This document shows, piece after piece, positions 51,769 to 60,643 of a stretch of 64,000 nucleotides of DNA. This DNA is from Nevskiaceae bacterium. GTDB taxonomy: Bacteria > Pseudomonadota > Gammaproteobacteria > Steroidobacterales > Steroidobacteraceae. A program made the translations under genes and the position numbers. How positions within the stretch are numbered: the stretch's first letter is position 1; every line of letters starts with the position of its first letter. The stretch is from positions 89,174-153,173 of the forward strand of contig VEQP01000001.1 in assembly GCA_018883185.1 (NCBI GenBank), read 5' to 3'. The notes below the pieces were generated by a model. The model made no database searches, had not been told where the DNA came from, and was given only the letters and a program-made list of their open reading frames with translations.

Positions 51769-54540
51769 GTGTTGCCTGAGGTATCCGCCAACTGGCCTGT
51801 TCTGAGCGAGCTTCTCGACGAAGTTCTCGCACTCCCGCCTGAGGAACGTGAAGGCTGGCTCAGGACGCTGCCTGCCGAGCATTGGCCGCTGCGCGAAACG
51901 CTGCGTCGCCTCCTCGAGGTCCAGGCCGGTATCGAGACCCGTCCCTTCCTCGAAACACTGCCGAAGCTGACGGCCACGTCCGCGCCGGTATCCGGGCTGG
52001 CCGCGGGCGATGAGGTGGGGCGGTACCGCCTCATTGAGGAGCTCGGCACCGGTGGCATGGGCTGTGTGTGGCTGGCCGAGCGTGCCGATGGGCAGCTGAA
52101 GCGGAAGATCGCCCTGAAGTTACCCCGAATGGTATGGGCCGATGACCTCGCGACCCGGATGGCCCGTGAGCGCGACATTCTCGGCGCTCTCGAGCATCCC
52201 AACATTGCGCGCTTGTACGACGCTGGGGTGGACGACAAGGGCCGACCTTACCTTGCGCTCGAATACGTGGAAGGCCAGCGCATCGACGCCTATTGCGATG
52301 CTCGCTCCCTCACGCTGCGTCAGCGGCTAGAGCTGTTCTTGCAGGTGATCGCGGCCGTCCAGTACGCCCACGTCAATCTAGTCATCCACCGTGACATCAA
52401 GCCCGCCAACGTTTTGATCAACCAGCAGGGGGCCGCCAAGCTATTGGACTTTGGCATCGCCCGGCTCGAGGTCGACGTACGAGTGCTACAGGAGCTAGGC
52501 GATGCAGCCGAAACCAGCACTCGTGCCATGACTCCGCGCTACGCCAGCCCCGAGCAGGTGCGAGGGGAGCGTTTGTCGCTCGTGTCTGATGTGTATTCGC
52601 TCGGCGTGCTCCTTTACGAGCTGCTGACCGGGCGATCGCCCTATCATCTGCGCAACGACTCGCGGGCGGCATTGGAGATCGCTGTTACGGAGGGCGACAT
52701 CCGGCCGCCGAGTCGCGCCGAAGTCAGTCCGCAAGCGGCTCAATCGCGCCAGAGCAACCTCAGCAAACTCTCGAAAGCCTTGCGCGGTGATCTCGATGCC
52801 ATCCTAATGAAGGCGCTGAGTCTCGACGCGAACACGCGCTACCTGACCGTCCAGGCCTTCGGCGAAGATCTAACGCGCTGGTTACGAGGCGAGGTCATTC
52901 TCGCCAAACGCGCCCCCGCGTACGAAGTGCTCCGCAAATTCATCCTGCGGCACCGATGGCCCGTGTCGATCGCCGCTGTCAGTGTTGTCGCTGTCGTTGC
53001 AACCGCGATCGTCGCAGTTTGGCAGGCCCGCGAGGCCCGCCAAGAGTCGCGCCGCGCCACCGCTACCCGTGACTTCCTCATTGCGCTTTTCGACGACGCC
53101 AACCCTGAATTGCGGGGAGGCAAGGACGTCACCGCCCGAGAGTTGCTCATCGAAGGTGAGAAGCGCTTGCCGTCTGCTCTAGCCTCCGAGCCAGAGCTGC
53201 AGGCTGAGGTATTGCTCTCGATTGCCAACGTCTGGGCGAGGTTTGGGGATGTTGAAAAAACAATGGCGGCAACAGAGCGAAGATCGGGGATATTCCAGCT
53301 TTCAGGAAATAAGCGTATGCATATCGAGGCTCTGCTCGATGAAGCGCACCTAGCATCGCAAATTTCGGACATCACTCGCCTAAATGAAGTAATCGGGAGA
53401 ATAGAGAAGGTCTATGGCTCGTCTGCACCGAAGTACATGACAGAAAAGTCCCAGTCTGAGTTGTTTTGGCTTAGAGGGTGGGCTGCTTTAACCTCAGCTC
53501 GTTTAGGTGACGCAACAGAGTATTTCGCCGCCGCAGAGAAGCTCTCTGATGCAGCAAACGATGTCGAACTAAAGATAAGAGCAAGATATGGGCAATTTCA
53601 AACCGCGATAAAACTTGGCGATCGTGTCGCCGCTTTGCGTATATTTAAGTCGTCTTTCGCCTTGCTTTCGGAAGCACGGCTCGCTCAAGCGGATCAGTTG
53701 CACCGGGGATTCGAGCTAGTTTCCGGTCTGTATTTGCTCGGTGAGTTCAAAGAGGGATGGTCTGAGATAAATAGGTTGATGACTGTCTCCATGGATCTTT
53801 ACGGCGCCGACAACGCTTCGCAGGAGATGCTCCAACGGTACTGGCTAAACTGGGCGATCCAACTCGAAAAATTTGATGACGCAAGGTCTTGGTTGATCAA
53901 TCATCGTATTTCTCCCAAAGAATGCAAAGAAAAAATAAAAAATGAAAAAGAGCAATGGTGTTTGATATATGCCCGAGTTTTGGCTGGCGCAGGAGATCTC
54001 GAAACTTCATTGGAAATTCTCCGCCAGCTTGATAAGAGCGCAGCGACGCTCTCGCGCGACGAGAAGTTTCTGGTTCAGGTCTCAGAGGTCGAGGTTCTCA
54101 TAAAGAGTGGCCGGTTGTATGAGTCAATTCCTAAGCTGAACAAGCTTGAGGAGGTGAAAAGTGCTTATAACCAATCATCAGTGGTGAAATTTTATGGCCC
54201 GTGGCTTCGCGGGGCCATTTCGTTTCGGGAAAAAGACTATGGTTCGGCAAGCAGAGAGCTTGGTGAAGCAGAGGCAACCGCCGAATCTCAATTCGGCCGT
54301 GATCACCCAAGAACGTTGCAAGCGAGAATATGGAAGAGTGTTTCCGAATATGAAGTTCAGCGCGCAGGCGGAGAGTCGAAGAATATTTTCGATGCGATGC
54401 GAAGAGACGTTTCGCTATTAGGGCAAAGAATCGGTCAAGATCACTCAGTGACGGAAAAGGTTTACCGCGTACTGAGAAAGTACGATGTTAGTAGGTCAAG
54501 TCAATTGTCACAGAGCGAACAGGTAAGCGATATTCTGTGA
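51769..54540 (+). CDS. transmembrane Ser/Thr protein kinase with TPR-like C-terminus
   Basis: 923 residues from GTG 51769, behind CCGGAGG. The kinase domain (about 85-375) has the Gly loop ELGTGGMGCVW, Lys in IALKLPR, VIHRDIKPANVLI, LLDFGIARL and YASPEQVRGE. A single membrane helix near 398-420 (SIAAVSVVAVVATAIVAVW) leads into a helical TPR-like extracytoplasmic region (about 430-920). From about 53,230 on the base composition drops clearly and AT-rich codons (aaa, ata, gaa) appear, unlike the GC-rich kinase half. The C-terminus may have been acquired or be under different selection. It probably signals to the sigma factor (inference). Confidence 0.9.
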   Translation: MLPEVSANWPVLSELLDEVLALPPEEREGWLRTLPAEHWPLRETLRRLLEVQAGIETRPFLETLPKLTATSAPVSGLAAGDEVGRYRLIEELGTGGMGCVWLAERADGQLKRKIALKLPRMVWADDLATRMARERDILGALEHPNIARLYDAGVDDKGRPYLALEYVEGQRIDAYCDARSLTLRQRLELFLQVIAAVQYAHVNLVIHRDIKPANVLINQQGAAKLLDFGIARLEVDVRVLQELGDAAETSTRAMTPRYASPEQVRGERLSLVSDVYSLGVLLYELLTGRSPYHLRNDSRAALEIAVTEGDIRPPSRAEVSPQAAQSRQSNLSKLSKALRGDLDAILMKALSLDANTRYLTVQAFGEDLTRWLRGEVILAKRAPAYEVLRKFILRHRWPVSIAAVSVVAVVATAIVAVWQAREARQESRRATATRDFLIALFDDANPELRGGKDVTARELLIEGEKRLPSALASEPELQAEVLLSIANVWARFGDVEKTMAATERRSGIFQLSGNKRMHIEALLDEAHLASQISDITRLNEVIGRIEKVYGSSAPKYMTEKSQSELFWLRGWAALTSARLGDATEYFAAAEKLSDAANDVELKIRARYGQFQTAIKLGDRVAALRIFKSSFALLSEARLAQADQLHRGFELVSGLYLLGEFKEGWSEINRLMTVSMDLYGADNASQEMLQRYWLNWAIQLEKFDDARSWLINHRISPKECKEKIKNEKEQWCLIYARVLAGAGDLETSLEILRQLDKSAATLSRDEKFLVQVSEVEVLIKSGRLYESIPKLNKLEEVKSAYNQSSVVKFYGPWLRGAISFREKDYGSASRELGEAEATAESQFGRDHPRTLQARIWKSVSEYEVQRAGGESKNIFDAMRRDVSLLGQRIGQDHSVTEKVYRVLRKYDVSRSSQLSQSEQVSDIL

Positions 54541-54603
54541 ATAATCAGCAAATGCGGTATGGTCTGAATTTACTGTTTAGGGGGCGATATCATGGAGAGA
54601 GTC

Positions 54604-54780
54604 ATGTTTAAGTGTTTTATAAAATTACCCTTTATTGTCTTTGCTTCTGCAGCTTGTGCGACAGGTGGCTCGGTTATTACTGCGCCTGTAAACGTAAATG
54701 GGCTTTATGGCTGGCTCGCTGAGGTTCTTTTCGTTTTGGAGATGGTTAAGTTGCCTATTGTGCTGCCGATTCTGCCCTAG
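54604..54780 (+). CDS. small secreted or membrane peptide
   Basis: About 58 residues from ATG 54604, after GGAGAG; an ATG at 54592 adds four residues. It has a signal-like N-terminus (FKCFIKLPFIVFASAACA) and a hydrophobic C-terminus (LFVLEMVKLPIVLPILP). It has the same low GC as the kinase C-terminus, lies 63 bp after it and on the same strand. No family is recognised. Co-transcription with the kinase is likely, and it could be the kinase's ligand or substrate (inference). Confidence 0.5.
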   Translation: MFKCFIKLPFIVFASAACATGGSVITAPVNVNGLYGWLAEVLFVLEMVKLPIVLPILP

Positions 54781-54792
54781 CCGTTCGGGTAT

Positions 54793-54821
54793 CCTCTGCC
54801 CACCAAATTGGTGGGCAGAGG
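54793..54821 (+). promoter_or_regulatory. strong hairpin covering the nitroreductase ribosome-binding site
   Basis: CCTCTGCCCACC (54793-54804) pairs perfectly with GGTGGGCAGAGG (54810-54821) around AAATT. The 3' arm contains most of the AGAGGAG Shine-Dalgarno sequence of the gene starting at 54829. It also follows the small peptide gene directly. There is no U-run, so RBS masking is more likely than intrinsic termination. Confidence 0.6.
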
Positions 54822-54828
54822 AGTTTGA

Positions 54829-55413
54829 ATGAGTAACGAGAATTCTCAGCGCAGCGCCGGTGAAGCTGCGCTGCAACTAATTACGTCGCGCAGTTCAGTC
54901 AAGAAGTTCGCCGATGAGGTGCCGTCCCGAGCCCAAATTGAGACACTGCTGTCAGCAGCCAGTCGGGCGCCGGATCACGGGCGGCTTGCACCGTGGCGAT
55001 TTGCCGTGTTGCAAGGTGCCTCGCGGGAGATTCTCTCGAGGGCGATGCAGGCGGCATTCGTTGAGCGGAACCCAACCGCGGATGCCGAGACTTTCGAGCG
55101 TGAAGGTTCAAAAGCATTTCGATCACCGGTGTTGATCGTCGTGACGGCGGTTACGCAAGAGCATCCGAAGGTGCCGGAAATCGAGCAGTGGGTGGCCGTT
55201 GGAGCAGCGGTGCAAAACCTTTGGACTGCGGCACAGGCCGTAGGCCTTGGATGCGCGTGGAAGACAGGCTCCCACGCCTACAGCGCTCATGTGCTGAAAG
55301 CCCTCGATTGCGCGCCGACGGAGAAAATCATCGGCTTCTTGCATGTGGGTGTGCCTTTGGCGGTTGCGCCGGTTAGACCGGCGGAGTTCGCGGACAAGAC
55401 GCGGTGGCTGTGA
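54829..55413 (+). CDS. nitroreductase family protein (YdjA-like)
   Basis: 194 residues. It is an FMN-dependent nitroreductase-fold protein with the N-terminal ITSRSSVKKFADEVPSRAQIETLLSAASRAPDHGRLAPWRF (short parts match YdjA's phosphate and FMN contacts) and the C-terminal GAAVQNLWTAAQAVGLGCAWKTG. FMN contacts are expected at the Arg-Ser start and the PDHGR loop. It reduces nitro or quinone compounds with NAD(P)H in the cytoplasm; the physiological substrate is unknown. Confidence 0.9.
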   Translation: MSNENSQRSAGEAALQLITSRSSVKKFADEVPSRAQIETLLSAASRAPDHGRLAPWRFAVLQGASREILSRAMQAAFVERNPTADAETFEREGSKAFRSPVLIVVTAVTQEHPKVPEIEQWVAVGAAVQNLWTAAQAVGLGCAWKTGSHAYSAHVLKALDCAPTEKIIGFLHVGVPLAVAPVRPAEFADKTRWL

Positions 55414-55538
55414 CTCAGCGCGGCAACGCGTAGGCATTACGCGGCAATTAAATCGAATTAGAGCTCTCTTGATTGTGTCGATGGATTTCGTCGGTAGCGT
55501 GTCCCGGTCGGGGGAGGCGCTAAAGATGGGAGAATCGC

Positions 55539-56579
55539 ATGAGAGCGTTGGCAGGCATTGTCGCAGGAGTTTCGATTTTTTTGTTATGCGCCGGCGGTGG
55601 CGTTGGTGCACAAACGATTCCGGGCACAGGATATCGCGTTGGAGGTGCGAGCGGCGCTGTGTCGGGTGCCGCGGGTGGTGGCACCGTAGTCGGTGCCGAG
55701 GGCCTAGAGCGGTGTGACGCGCCGCTCGGTCTCATTGCCATTGCGGATCCGCGCGACGACATGATCCGTGCGTTGTGGGGTTATCGGCTGCAGTCGCCTG
55801 TGCAGCTGATTCGGCTGATGGTGCAGCAGTCCAACTGCTTTACCGTAGTAGAGCGCGGGGTCGGTGCCGATTACATACTTCGCGAACAGTCGCTTCGCCG
55901 CACCAATGATATGGGGCAGACAGAGCCTGCGAGACTTGTGGCGGCGGATTATGTTCTGACGCCTGCTGTGGTGTTCGCCGAGGACAACGCCGGTGGCTTA
56001 AACGGTGATCTTGACGGCTGGCTGAATCGCTCGAGTCCGTTGTGGGGCCGACTGACAGGTGGCGTGCGATTCAAGGAGGCGCAGACGAGCATGTTGCTCG
56101 CCGATGCCCGCACGGGCATTCAGGTGGCCGCAGCCGAGGGCAGTACGCGCAAGGCCGATCTGAACCTCATCGGCCGCATGCACAATCGCACGACTTACGG
56201 TTCCCTCGGCGGTTACGGCAATACCAACGAGGGCAAGATCGTGGCAGCCGCCCTCTTGGACAATTACAACAAGATCGTTCGCGTCGTACGCCCGATGGGT
56301 GCAGCGCAGCGCGCGAGCGGGCCGACCAACGTGGCACCCGGCGTTGGGGCCGCGGTGGCCGCTGGGGTGGCACCCGTGGACGTCGGGGATGTGGTTCGTC
56401 CTCGAATCGCTAATATCCGACTGTTCAAATCGCCGGACTCGACAGCCGATGTCGTCACGACGCTTGAGCGGACGGAGGAGCTGGTCGTGACGGCGACCAA
56501 TCGAAATGGTTTTGTCGCCGTGCGCGGTGCGAGCAGTGCTGGGTGGGTAGAGCGTGAGCTTGTAGCGCGATCGCCTTAA
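55539..56579 (+). CDS. CsgG/HfaB-like secreted protein with SH3-type tail
   Basis: 346 residues behind a GGGAG site. A signal peptide is visible (AGVSIFLLCAGGGVGA). The central part resembles CsgG/HfaB: LVQQSNCFTVVERGVGADY-like positions, YVLTPAVVFAEDN, GGVRFKEAQTSMLLADARTGIQVAAAEG and AALLDNYNKIVRVVR. The C-terminal 70 residues form an SH3-like module (RLFKSPDSTADVVTTLERTEELVV, RGASSAGWVERELV). There is no lipobox Cys. CsgG proper makes the curli export channel; this one has no curli genes nearby, so an envelope-stress role is equally possible. Confidence 0.78.
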   Translation: MRALAGIVAGVSIFLLCAGGGVGAQTIPGTGYRVGGASGAVSGAAGGGTVVGAEGLERCDAPLGLIAIADPRDDMIRALWGYRLQSPVQLIRLMVQQSNCFTVVERGVGADYILREQSLRRTNDMGQTEPARLVAADYVLTPAVVFAEDNAGGLNGDLDGWLNRSSPLWGRLTGGVRFKEAQTSMLLADARTGIQVAAAEGSTRKADLNLIGRMHNRTTYGSLGGYGNTNEGKIVAAALLDNYNKIVRVVRPMGAAQRASGPTNVAPGVGAAVAAGVAPVDVGDVVRPRIANIRLFKSPDSTADVVTTLERTEELVVTATNRNGFVAVRGASSAGWVERELVARSP

Positions 56580-57055
56580 CGCAGTTCGTTGGCGCTGACG
56601 AGAAAGCCATTCTCGTCGGCGTACAACCAATCGCCAGGGCGGAAGGTCACGCCGGCGAACCGGACCACAATGCCGCGTTCGCCGGTGCCGTGCTGCTGCG
56701 GCCGGGTTGGGCACACGTTGAGTGCGCGGGCCGCGAGCGGCATTTGCCCCAGCATCTCGATGTCACGCACCGCGCCATTAACGATGATGCCGGCCCAGCC
56801 GTTTTCGACGAGCAATGCACCGAGCTTGTCGCCGAACAGTGCGCGACGCAGCGAGCCGCCACCGTCGACTACCATCACTCGGCCTTGGCCTGGAGTAGCG
56901 AGTGTTTGCTTTAGCAGCAGGTTGTCTTCATGGCATTTGATCGTATCGATCCGACCATGGAAGCGACGCACCATGCCATAGTCCCGAAAGAGTGACTCGC
57001 CGGCCTGAACGGCATCGGGATAATCGTCGGAAAGGTCGCAGATGCTTCGAATCAT
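56576..57055 (-). CDS. rraA: ribonuclease E activity regulator RraA
   Basis: 159 residues from ATG 57055, because family members begin with a MxxxICDLSDDY-type sequence. Key parts are FHGRIDTIKCHEDN, VDGGGSLRRALFGDKLGALLVENGWAGIIVNGAVRD and VCPTRPQQHGTGER. The fold is shared with 4-hydroxy-4-methyl-2-oxoglutarate aldolase. RraA binds and inhibits RNase E. Its tail overlaps the CsgG-like stop by 4 bp (convergent). An upstream in-frame start at 57106 is unlikely. Confidence 0.92.
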   Translation of the reverse strand: MIRSICDLSDDYPDAVQAGESLFRDYGMVRRFHGRIDTIKCHEDNLLLKQTLATPGQGRVMVVDGGGSLRRALFGDKLGALLVENGWAGIIVNGAVRDIEMLGQMPLAARALNVCPTRPQQHGTGERGIVVRFAGVTFRPGDWLYADENGFLVSANELR

Positions 57056-57123
57056 GGAGACGGTCCGTGTTCTGTGGTATCCCTTGAGCGCTTGATTATG
57101 CAGCAATTATCCATGGGGGGAAG

Positions 57124-57984
57124 ATGATACTGATCACTGGTGCAACCGGCCGTACGGGAAGCCATGTCGCGCGTGAACTGGCGGCACGTGGCCTGCCTGT
57201 CCGAGCCTTGGTACGTAATCCGGCCAAGGCTGCGGCGCTGGCTGCGGCCGGTGTCGAACTCGTCACCGGCGATGCGGGTGACGCCGAGAGCGTTCGGGCG
57301 GCAATGCGGGGTGTACACAAGGTTGCCGTCATTTTTCCGAATGGCGAGCAGCAGCTCAAGCTCGAGAAGCAGGTTGTAGACGTTGCAGTGGCTGCAGGTG
57401 TAGCGCACGTACTGAAGATCTCCTCTATGGAAGCCCTTCCTACGGCGCACAACCCGACCCATCGCGTTCACTGGGACTCGGAGGAGCACATTCGGTCGAG
57501 TGGTGCCGCTTGGACCATGGTTAGACCCAGTTTCTACATGCAAAACTTTTTTGCGAACGCCGCGAGCATTAAGGCGGAGGGCAAGTTCTACTACCCGTTT
57601 GGCGAAAAGGGCGCAGCCGCACTCACCGATTCGCGGGATGCGGGATACTTCGCGGCCCACTGCCTCGCCACAAACGGGCATGAGAACAAGAGTTACGACA
57701 TCACGAGTCCGGACAAGCTGAGTTTCCACGAAGTCGCAGCAGTCTTTTCGCGGGAACTCGGTCGACGGATCGACTATGTGCCGCAGGACCCGGCGGCCTA
57801 CAAGGCGTATCTCGGTAAGTTTCTCGCCAGTCGTTGGCACTTGGACGCCGTGTGCGACATCTTCGCTGAGATTGCCGCAGGGTATGTCGTTGAGCCGACG
57901 AGCGTGTTCAAGCAGGTCACGGGGCGCGATCCTGTGACGCTTGCTCAGTTCGTGCGCGATTTCCGCGCGGTGTTCACGCCGTGA
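57124..57984 (+). CDS. NmrA-like NAD(P)-binding atypical SDR
   Basis: 286 residues behind GGGGGGAAG. The Rossmann start is ILITGATGRTGSHVARELAARG, followed by VRALVRNPAKAAAL and VELVTGDAGDAESV. KISSMEALPT and HWDSEEHIRSSGAAWTMVRPSFYMQNFF replace the usual Tyr-x3-Lys catalytic site, typical of NmrA-like/quinone reductase (QOR2) proteins. It may sense NADP(H) or reduce quinones. The alarmone hydrolase gene starts 5 bp after its stop. Confidence 0.88.
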   Translation: MILITGATGRTGSHVARELAARGLPVRALVRNPAKAAALAAAGVELVTGDAGDAESVRAAMRGVHKVAVIFPNGEQQLKLEKQVVDVAVAAGVAHVLKISSMEALPTAHNPTHRVHWDSEEHIRSSGAAWTMVRPSFYMQNFFANAASIKAEGKFYYPFGEKGAAALTDSRDAGYFAAHCLATNGHENKSYDITSPDKLSFHEVAAVFSRELGRRIDYVPQDPAAYKAYLGKFLASRWHLDAVCDIFAEIAAGYVVEPTSVFKQVTGRDPVTLAQFVRDFRAVFTP

Positions 57985-57988
57985 GTCC

Positions 57989-58543
57989 GTGTTGACAGAT
58001 CCTGAGGGCGACAACCCGTCAGGTACGGGGCTGGTGCTGCGTGCCGCCAGGTTTGCGGCGTGGAAGCATCGGCATCAGCGACGCAAGGGCAAGGGCCGCT
58101 TGCCCTACATCAACCATCCGCTCGATTTAGCCCATGCACTGTGGTTCGAGGGGCAGGTGACCGATCCGGTCGTGTTGGCTGCTGCACTGCTGCACGACAC
58201 CATCGAGGATACGCAGACCAGCGTTCAGGAATTGCAGGGCGAGTTCGGCGAACAGATCGCCGGCATCGTCATGGAGACCACCGATGAGAAATCACTCAAC
58301 TGGCGAGTGCGCAAGAAATTGCAGATCACGCGCGCGCGAGGCGCTTCGACGCCGGCGAAGCTCGTCAAGCTCGCAGACAAGATATGCAATCTGCGCAGCC
58401 TGATTGCCAGCCCACCCCAAAACTGGAGCGTTGAGCGGCAGCGGCACTATTTCGATTGGGCGAAGGAAGTGGTCGACCAGCTGCGCGGTACGAATGAGGA
58501 TCTCGAACTGCGCTTCGATCAAATCTACCGCAAGCGCCCTTGA
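57989..58543 (+). CDS. MESH1-like HD alarmone hydrolase
   Basis: About 184 residues from GTG 57989; TTG 57992 is an alternative. It is an HD-domain phosphohydrolase. ARFAAWKHRHQRRKGKGRLPYINHPLDLAHAL carries the first conserved residues, and the HD pair is ALLHDTIEDT. The ppGpp-hydrolase motif segment ARGASTPAKLVKLADKICNLRS is present. There is no synthetase or TGS domain, so it matches small alarmone hydrolases that remove the 3'-pyrophosphate of (p)ppGpp or act on NADPH. Confidence 0.88.
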   Translation: MLTDPEGDNPSGTGLVLRAARFAAWKHRHQRRKGKGRLPYINHPLDLAHALWFEGQVTDPVVLAAALLHDTIEDTQTSVQELQGEFGEQIAGIVMETTDEKSLNWRVRKKLQITRARGASTPAKLVKLADKICNLRSLIASPPQNWSVERQRHYFDWAKEVVDQLRGTNEDLELRFDQIYRKRP

Positions 58544-58549
58544 GGGCGC

Positions 58550-59590
58550 TTAGGCAGCGTACTTCTTGGCCATCGACTCGAGTGGTAGCACCTTGATGGT
58601 CGCGGCCTTGCCCGCGCAGCCAAACGCCTCATACCGGGCGACGCAGATTTCTTTGGCAGCCAGCATGGCTTCCTTGTTGTACTTGCGCGGATCGAATTCG
58701 CTCGGATCCTTGGCCATGGCGCGGCGGATGGCACCCGTCATCGCTAGGCGGATGTCGGTGTCGATGTTGATCTTGCGCACGCCGTGCTTGATGCCTTCGA
58801 GAATCTCCTCGACCGGTACGCCGTAGGTCTCGCGCAGTTGGCCGCCGTTTTCGCGGATGATTTGCAGCCACTCCTGCGGCACCGAGGACGAACCGTGCAT
58901 GACAAGGTGCGTGTTCGGGATTTTCGCGTTGATCTCGCGAATGCGGGCAATGGCGAGGATGTCGCCGGTCGGCTTACGGGTGAACTTGTAAGCACCGTGT
59001 GAGGTGCCGATAGCGATGGCGAGCGCATCGACGCCGGTCTTGGCGACGAAGTCGGCCGCCTGATCCGGGTCGGTCAACAACTGATCGTGCGACAGCGTGC
59101 CTTCGGCGCCGTGTCCGTCCTCTTCGCCGGCAGCGCCCGACTCGAGCGAACCTAGGCAGCCGAGTTCACCTTCTACCGACACGCCCACCGCATGTGCGAT
59201 GCGCACGACATGCTTTGTGACGTCGACGTTGTAATCGTAGGAGGCTGGTGTCTTACCGTCTTCCTTCAAGGAGCCGTCCATCATCACGCTGGAGAACCCG
59301 GAGCGGATCGACTGGATGCACACCGAGGGACTCGCGCCGTGGTCCTGGTGCATCACGATGGGGATGTGCGGGTAGGTTTCGATGGCGGCCTCGATCAAGT
59401 GACGCAGAAAGGCTTCTCCCGCGTACTTACGTGCACCGGCCGAGGCTTGCATGATCACGGGGCTATCGGTCTTGTCCGCGGCCTGCATGATGGCCTGCAC
59501 CTGCTCGAGATTGTTGACGTTGAAGGCGGGTACGCCGTAACCGTGTTCGGCAGCGTGGTCGAGCAGTTGACGCATCGAAATGAGAGCCAT
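58550..59590 (-). CDS. fba: class II fructose-bisphosphate aldolase
   Basis: A 346-residue zinc aldolase of the CbbA/Calvin-type class II subgroup. The opening is [19 protein letters not shown]. Zinc ligands are the His in [11 protein letters not shown], in GTSHGAYKF and in [11 protein letters not shown]. The loop [17 protein letters not shown] is subgroup-typical. It cleaves fructose 1,6-bisphosphate to dihydroxyacetone phosphate and glyceraldehyde 3-phosphate. A GAGG ribosome-binding site precedes the ATG. The gene ends 6 bp from the alarmone hydrolase gene, convergent. Confidence 0.95.
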   Translation of the reverse strand: MALISMRQLLDHAAEHGYGVPAFNVNNLEQVQAIMQAADKTDSPVIMQASAGARKYAGEAFLRHLIEAAIETYPHIPIVMHQDHGASPSVCIQSIRSGFSSVMMDGSLKEDGKTPASYDYNVDVTKHVVRIAHAVGVSVEGELGCLGSLESGAAGEEDGHGAEGTLSHDQLLTDPDQAADFVAKTGVDALAIAIGTSHGAYKFTRKPTGDILAIARIREINAKIPNTHLVMHGSSSVPQEWLQIIRENGGQLRETYGVPVEEILEGIKHGVRKINIDTDIRLAMTGAIRRAMAKDPSEFDPRKYNKEAMLAAKEICVARYEAFGCAGKAATIKVLPLESMAKKYAA

Positions 59591-59650
59591 GTCGGAACCT
59601 CGTCAGATAATGGGTTTGGACAATTATTGAATTCTAAACCACCACGCCCC

Positions 59651-60628
59651 TCAGGCGCGAAGCGGCAGGGGGATATCGGCGAACAGGCGGTCGATCTCAT
59701 CCTGATCGGTGGCCCGCTCGGCCTTGTGGATCCGCGTCCGGTCAAGGTGCGGCGCCAGTAGCTGCATGAAATCGAGGGTATAGCGGCGCAGGAAGCTGCC
59801 CCGCCGAAAGCCGACCCAGGTGAGATGGCGCGGGAACAGATGGGTGGCATCGAACGACACGAGGTCCGCATCCTCTGCCGGATCGAGCGCCATGGCGGCG
59901 ACGATGCCTACGCCCAAGCCGAGTTTGACGTAGGTCTTGATGACGTCGGCGTCCCTCGCAGTCAAGGCAATGTCGGGTTCAAGCCCCTCGGTGGCAAAGG
60001 CGTCGGGCAATGAGGCCGGGCCCGTCAGATTGAATACATAGGTGACAAGGGGGTAGCCGGCAAGTTTCTGCAGCGAGAGGGTTTTCGCGCGCGCCAACGG
60101 GTGATCACGCGGCACGACAACCCTGCGGTACCACTCGTAACAAGGCAGCAGCACGCAGTGCGGCATCTGTTCCTTCGCGCCCGTGGCGATGGCGATGTCG
60201 ACCTCGCCGTTAACCAGCATCTGCGAGATTTGCTCGGTCGTGCCTTGATGCAGGTGCAGCCTTACTTGCGGGTATCGCTGCCGGAATCGGCTGATGACCT
60301 CGGGCAGCACGTAGCGCGCTTGGGTGTGTGTAGTCGCGATGGATAGTGAACCGTGCGAGGGGTCGCGAACGTCCTGCGACATGGCACGGATGGCTTGTGT
60401 CTCGCGAAGAACCTTTTGCGCGCGCTCGTAGACCTTCTGTCCGGCTGGCGTCAGCTTCAGCAGATTTCGTCCGTCGCGAACGAACAGTTCGAAACCCAGC
60501 TCGTCTTCCAGTACTTTAAGTTGGCGGCTGACCCCTGGTTGCGACAGGTGCAGTTTCTCTGCTGCAGCAGAGATTTTGAAGCCGCAGTCAACGATGGCCG
60601 TCAGGTAGCGAAGCTGCGCGAGTTTCAT
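59651..60628 (-). CDS. cysB: CysB-type LysR transcriptional regulator
   Basis: 325 residues. The N-terminal helix-turn-helix is QLRYLTAIVDCGFKISAAAEKLHLSQPGVSRQLKVLEDELG. The effector domain has the CysB signature IATTHTQARYVLP, plus GTTEQISQMLVNGEVDIAIATGA and DADVIKTYVKLGLGVGIVA. CysB activates sulfate assimilation and responds to N-acetylserine. The window's cysK is 56 kb away and could be a target. No ribosome-binding site is obvious. It lies 15 bp after the outer-membrane protein gene on the same strand. Confidence 0.93.
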   Translation of the reverse strand: MKLAQLRYLTAIVDCGFKISAAAEKLHLSQPGVSRQLKVLEDELGFELFVRDGRNLLKLTPAGQKVYERAQKVLRETQAIRAMSQDVRDPSHGSLSIATTHTQARYVLPEVISRFRQRYPQVRLHLHQGTTEQISQMLVNGEVDIAIATGAKEQMPHCVLLPCYEWYRRVVVPRDHPLARAKTLSLQKLAGYPLVTYVFNLTGPASLPDAFATEGLEPDIALTARDADVIKTYVKLGLGVGIVAAMALDPAEDADLVSFDATHLFPRHLTWVGFRRGSFLRRYTLDFMQLLAPHLDRTRIHKAERATDQDEIDRLFADIPLPLRA

Positions 60629-60643
60629 GCCGCGCAGGTCCGC

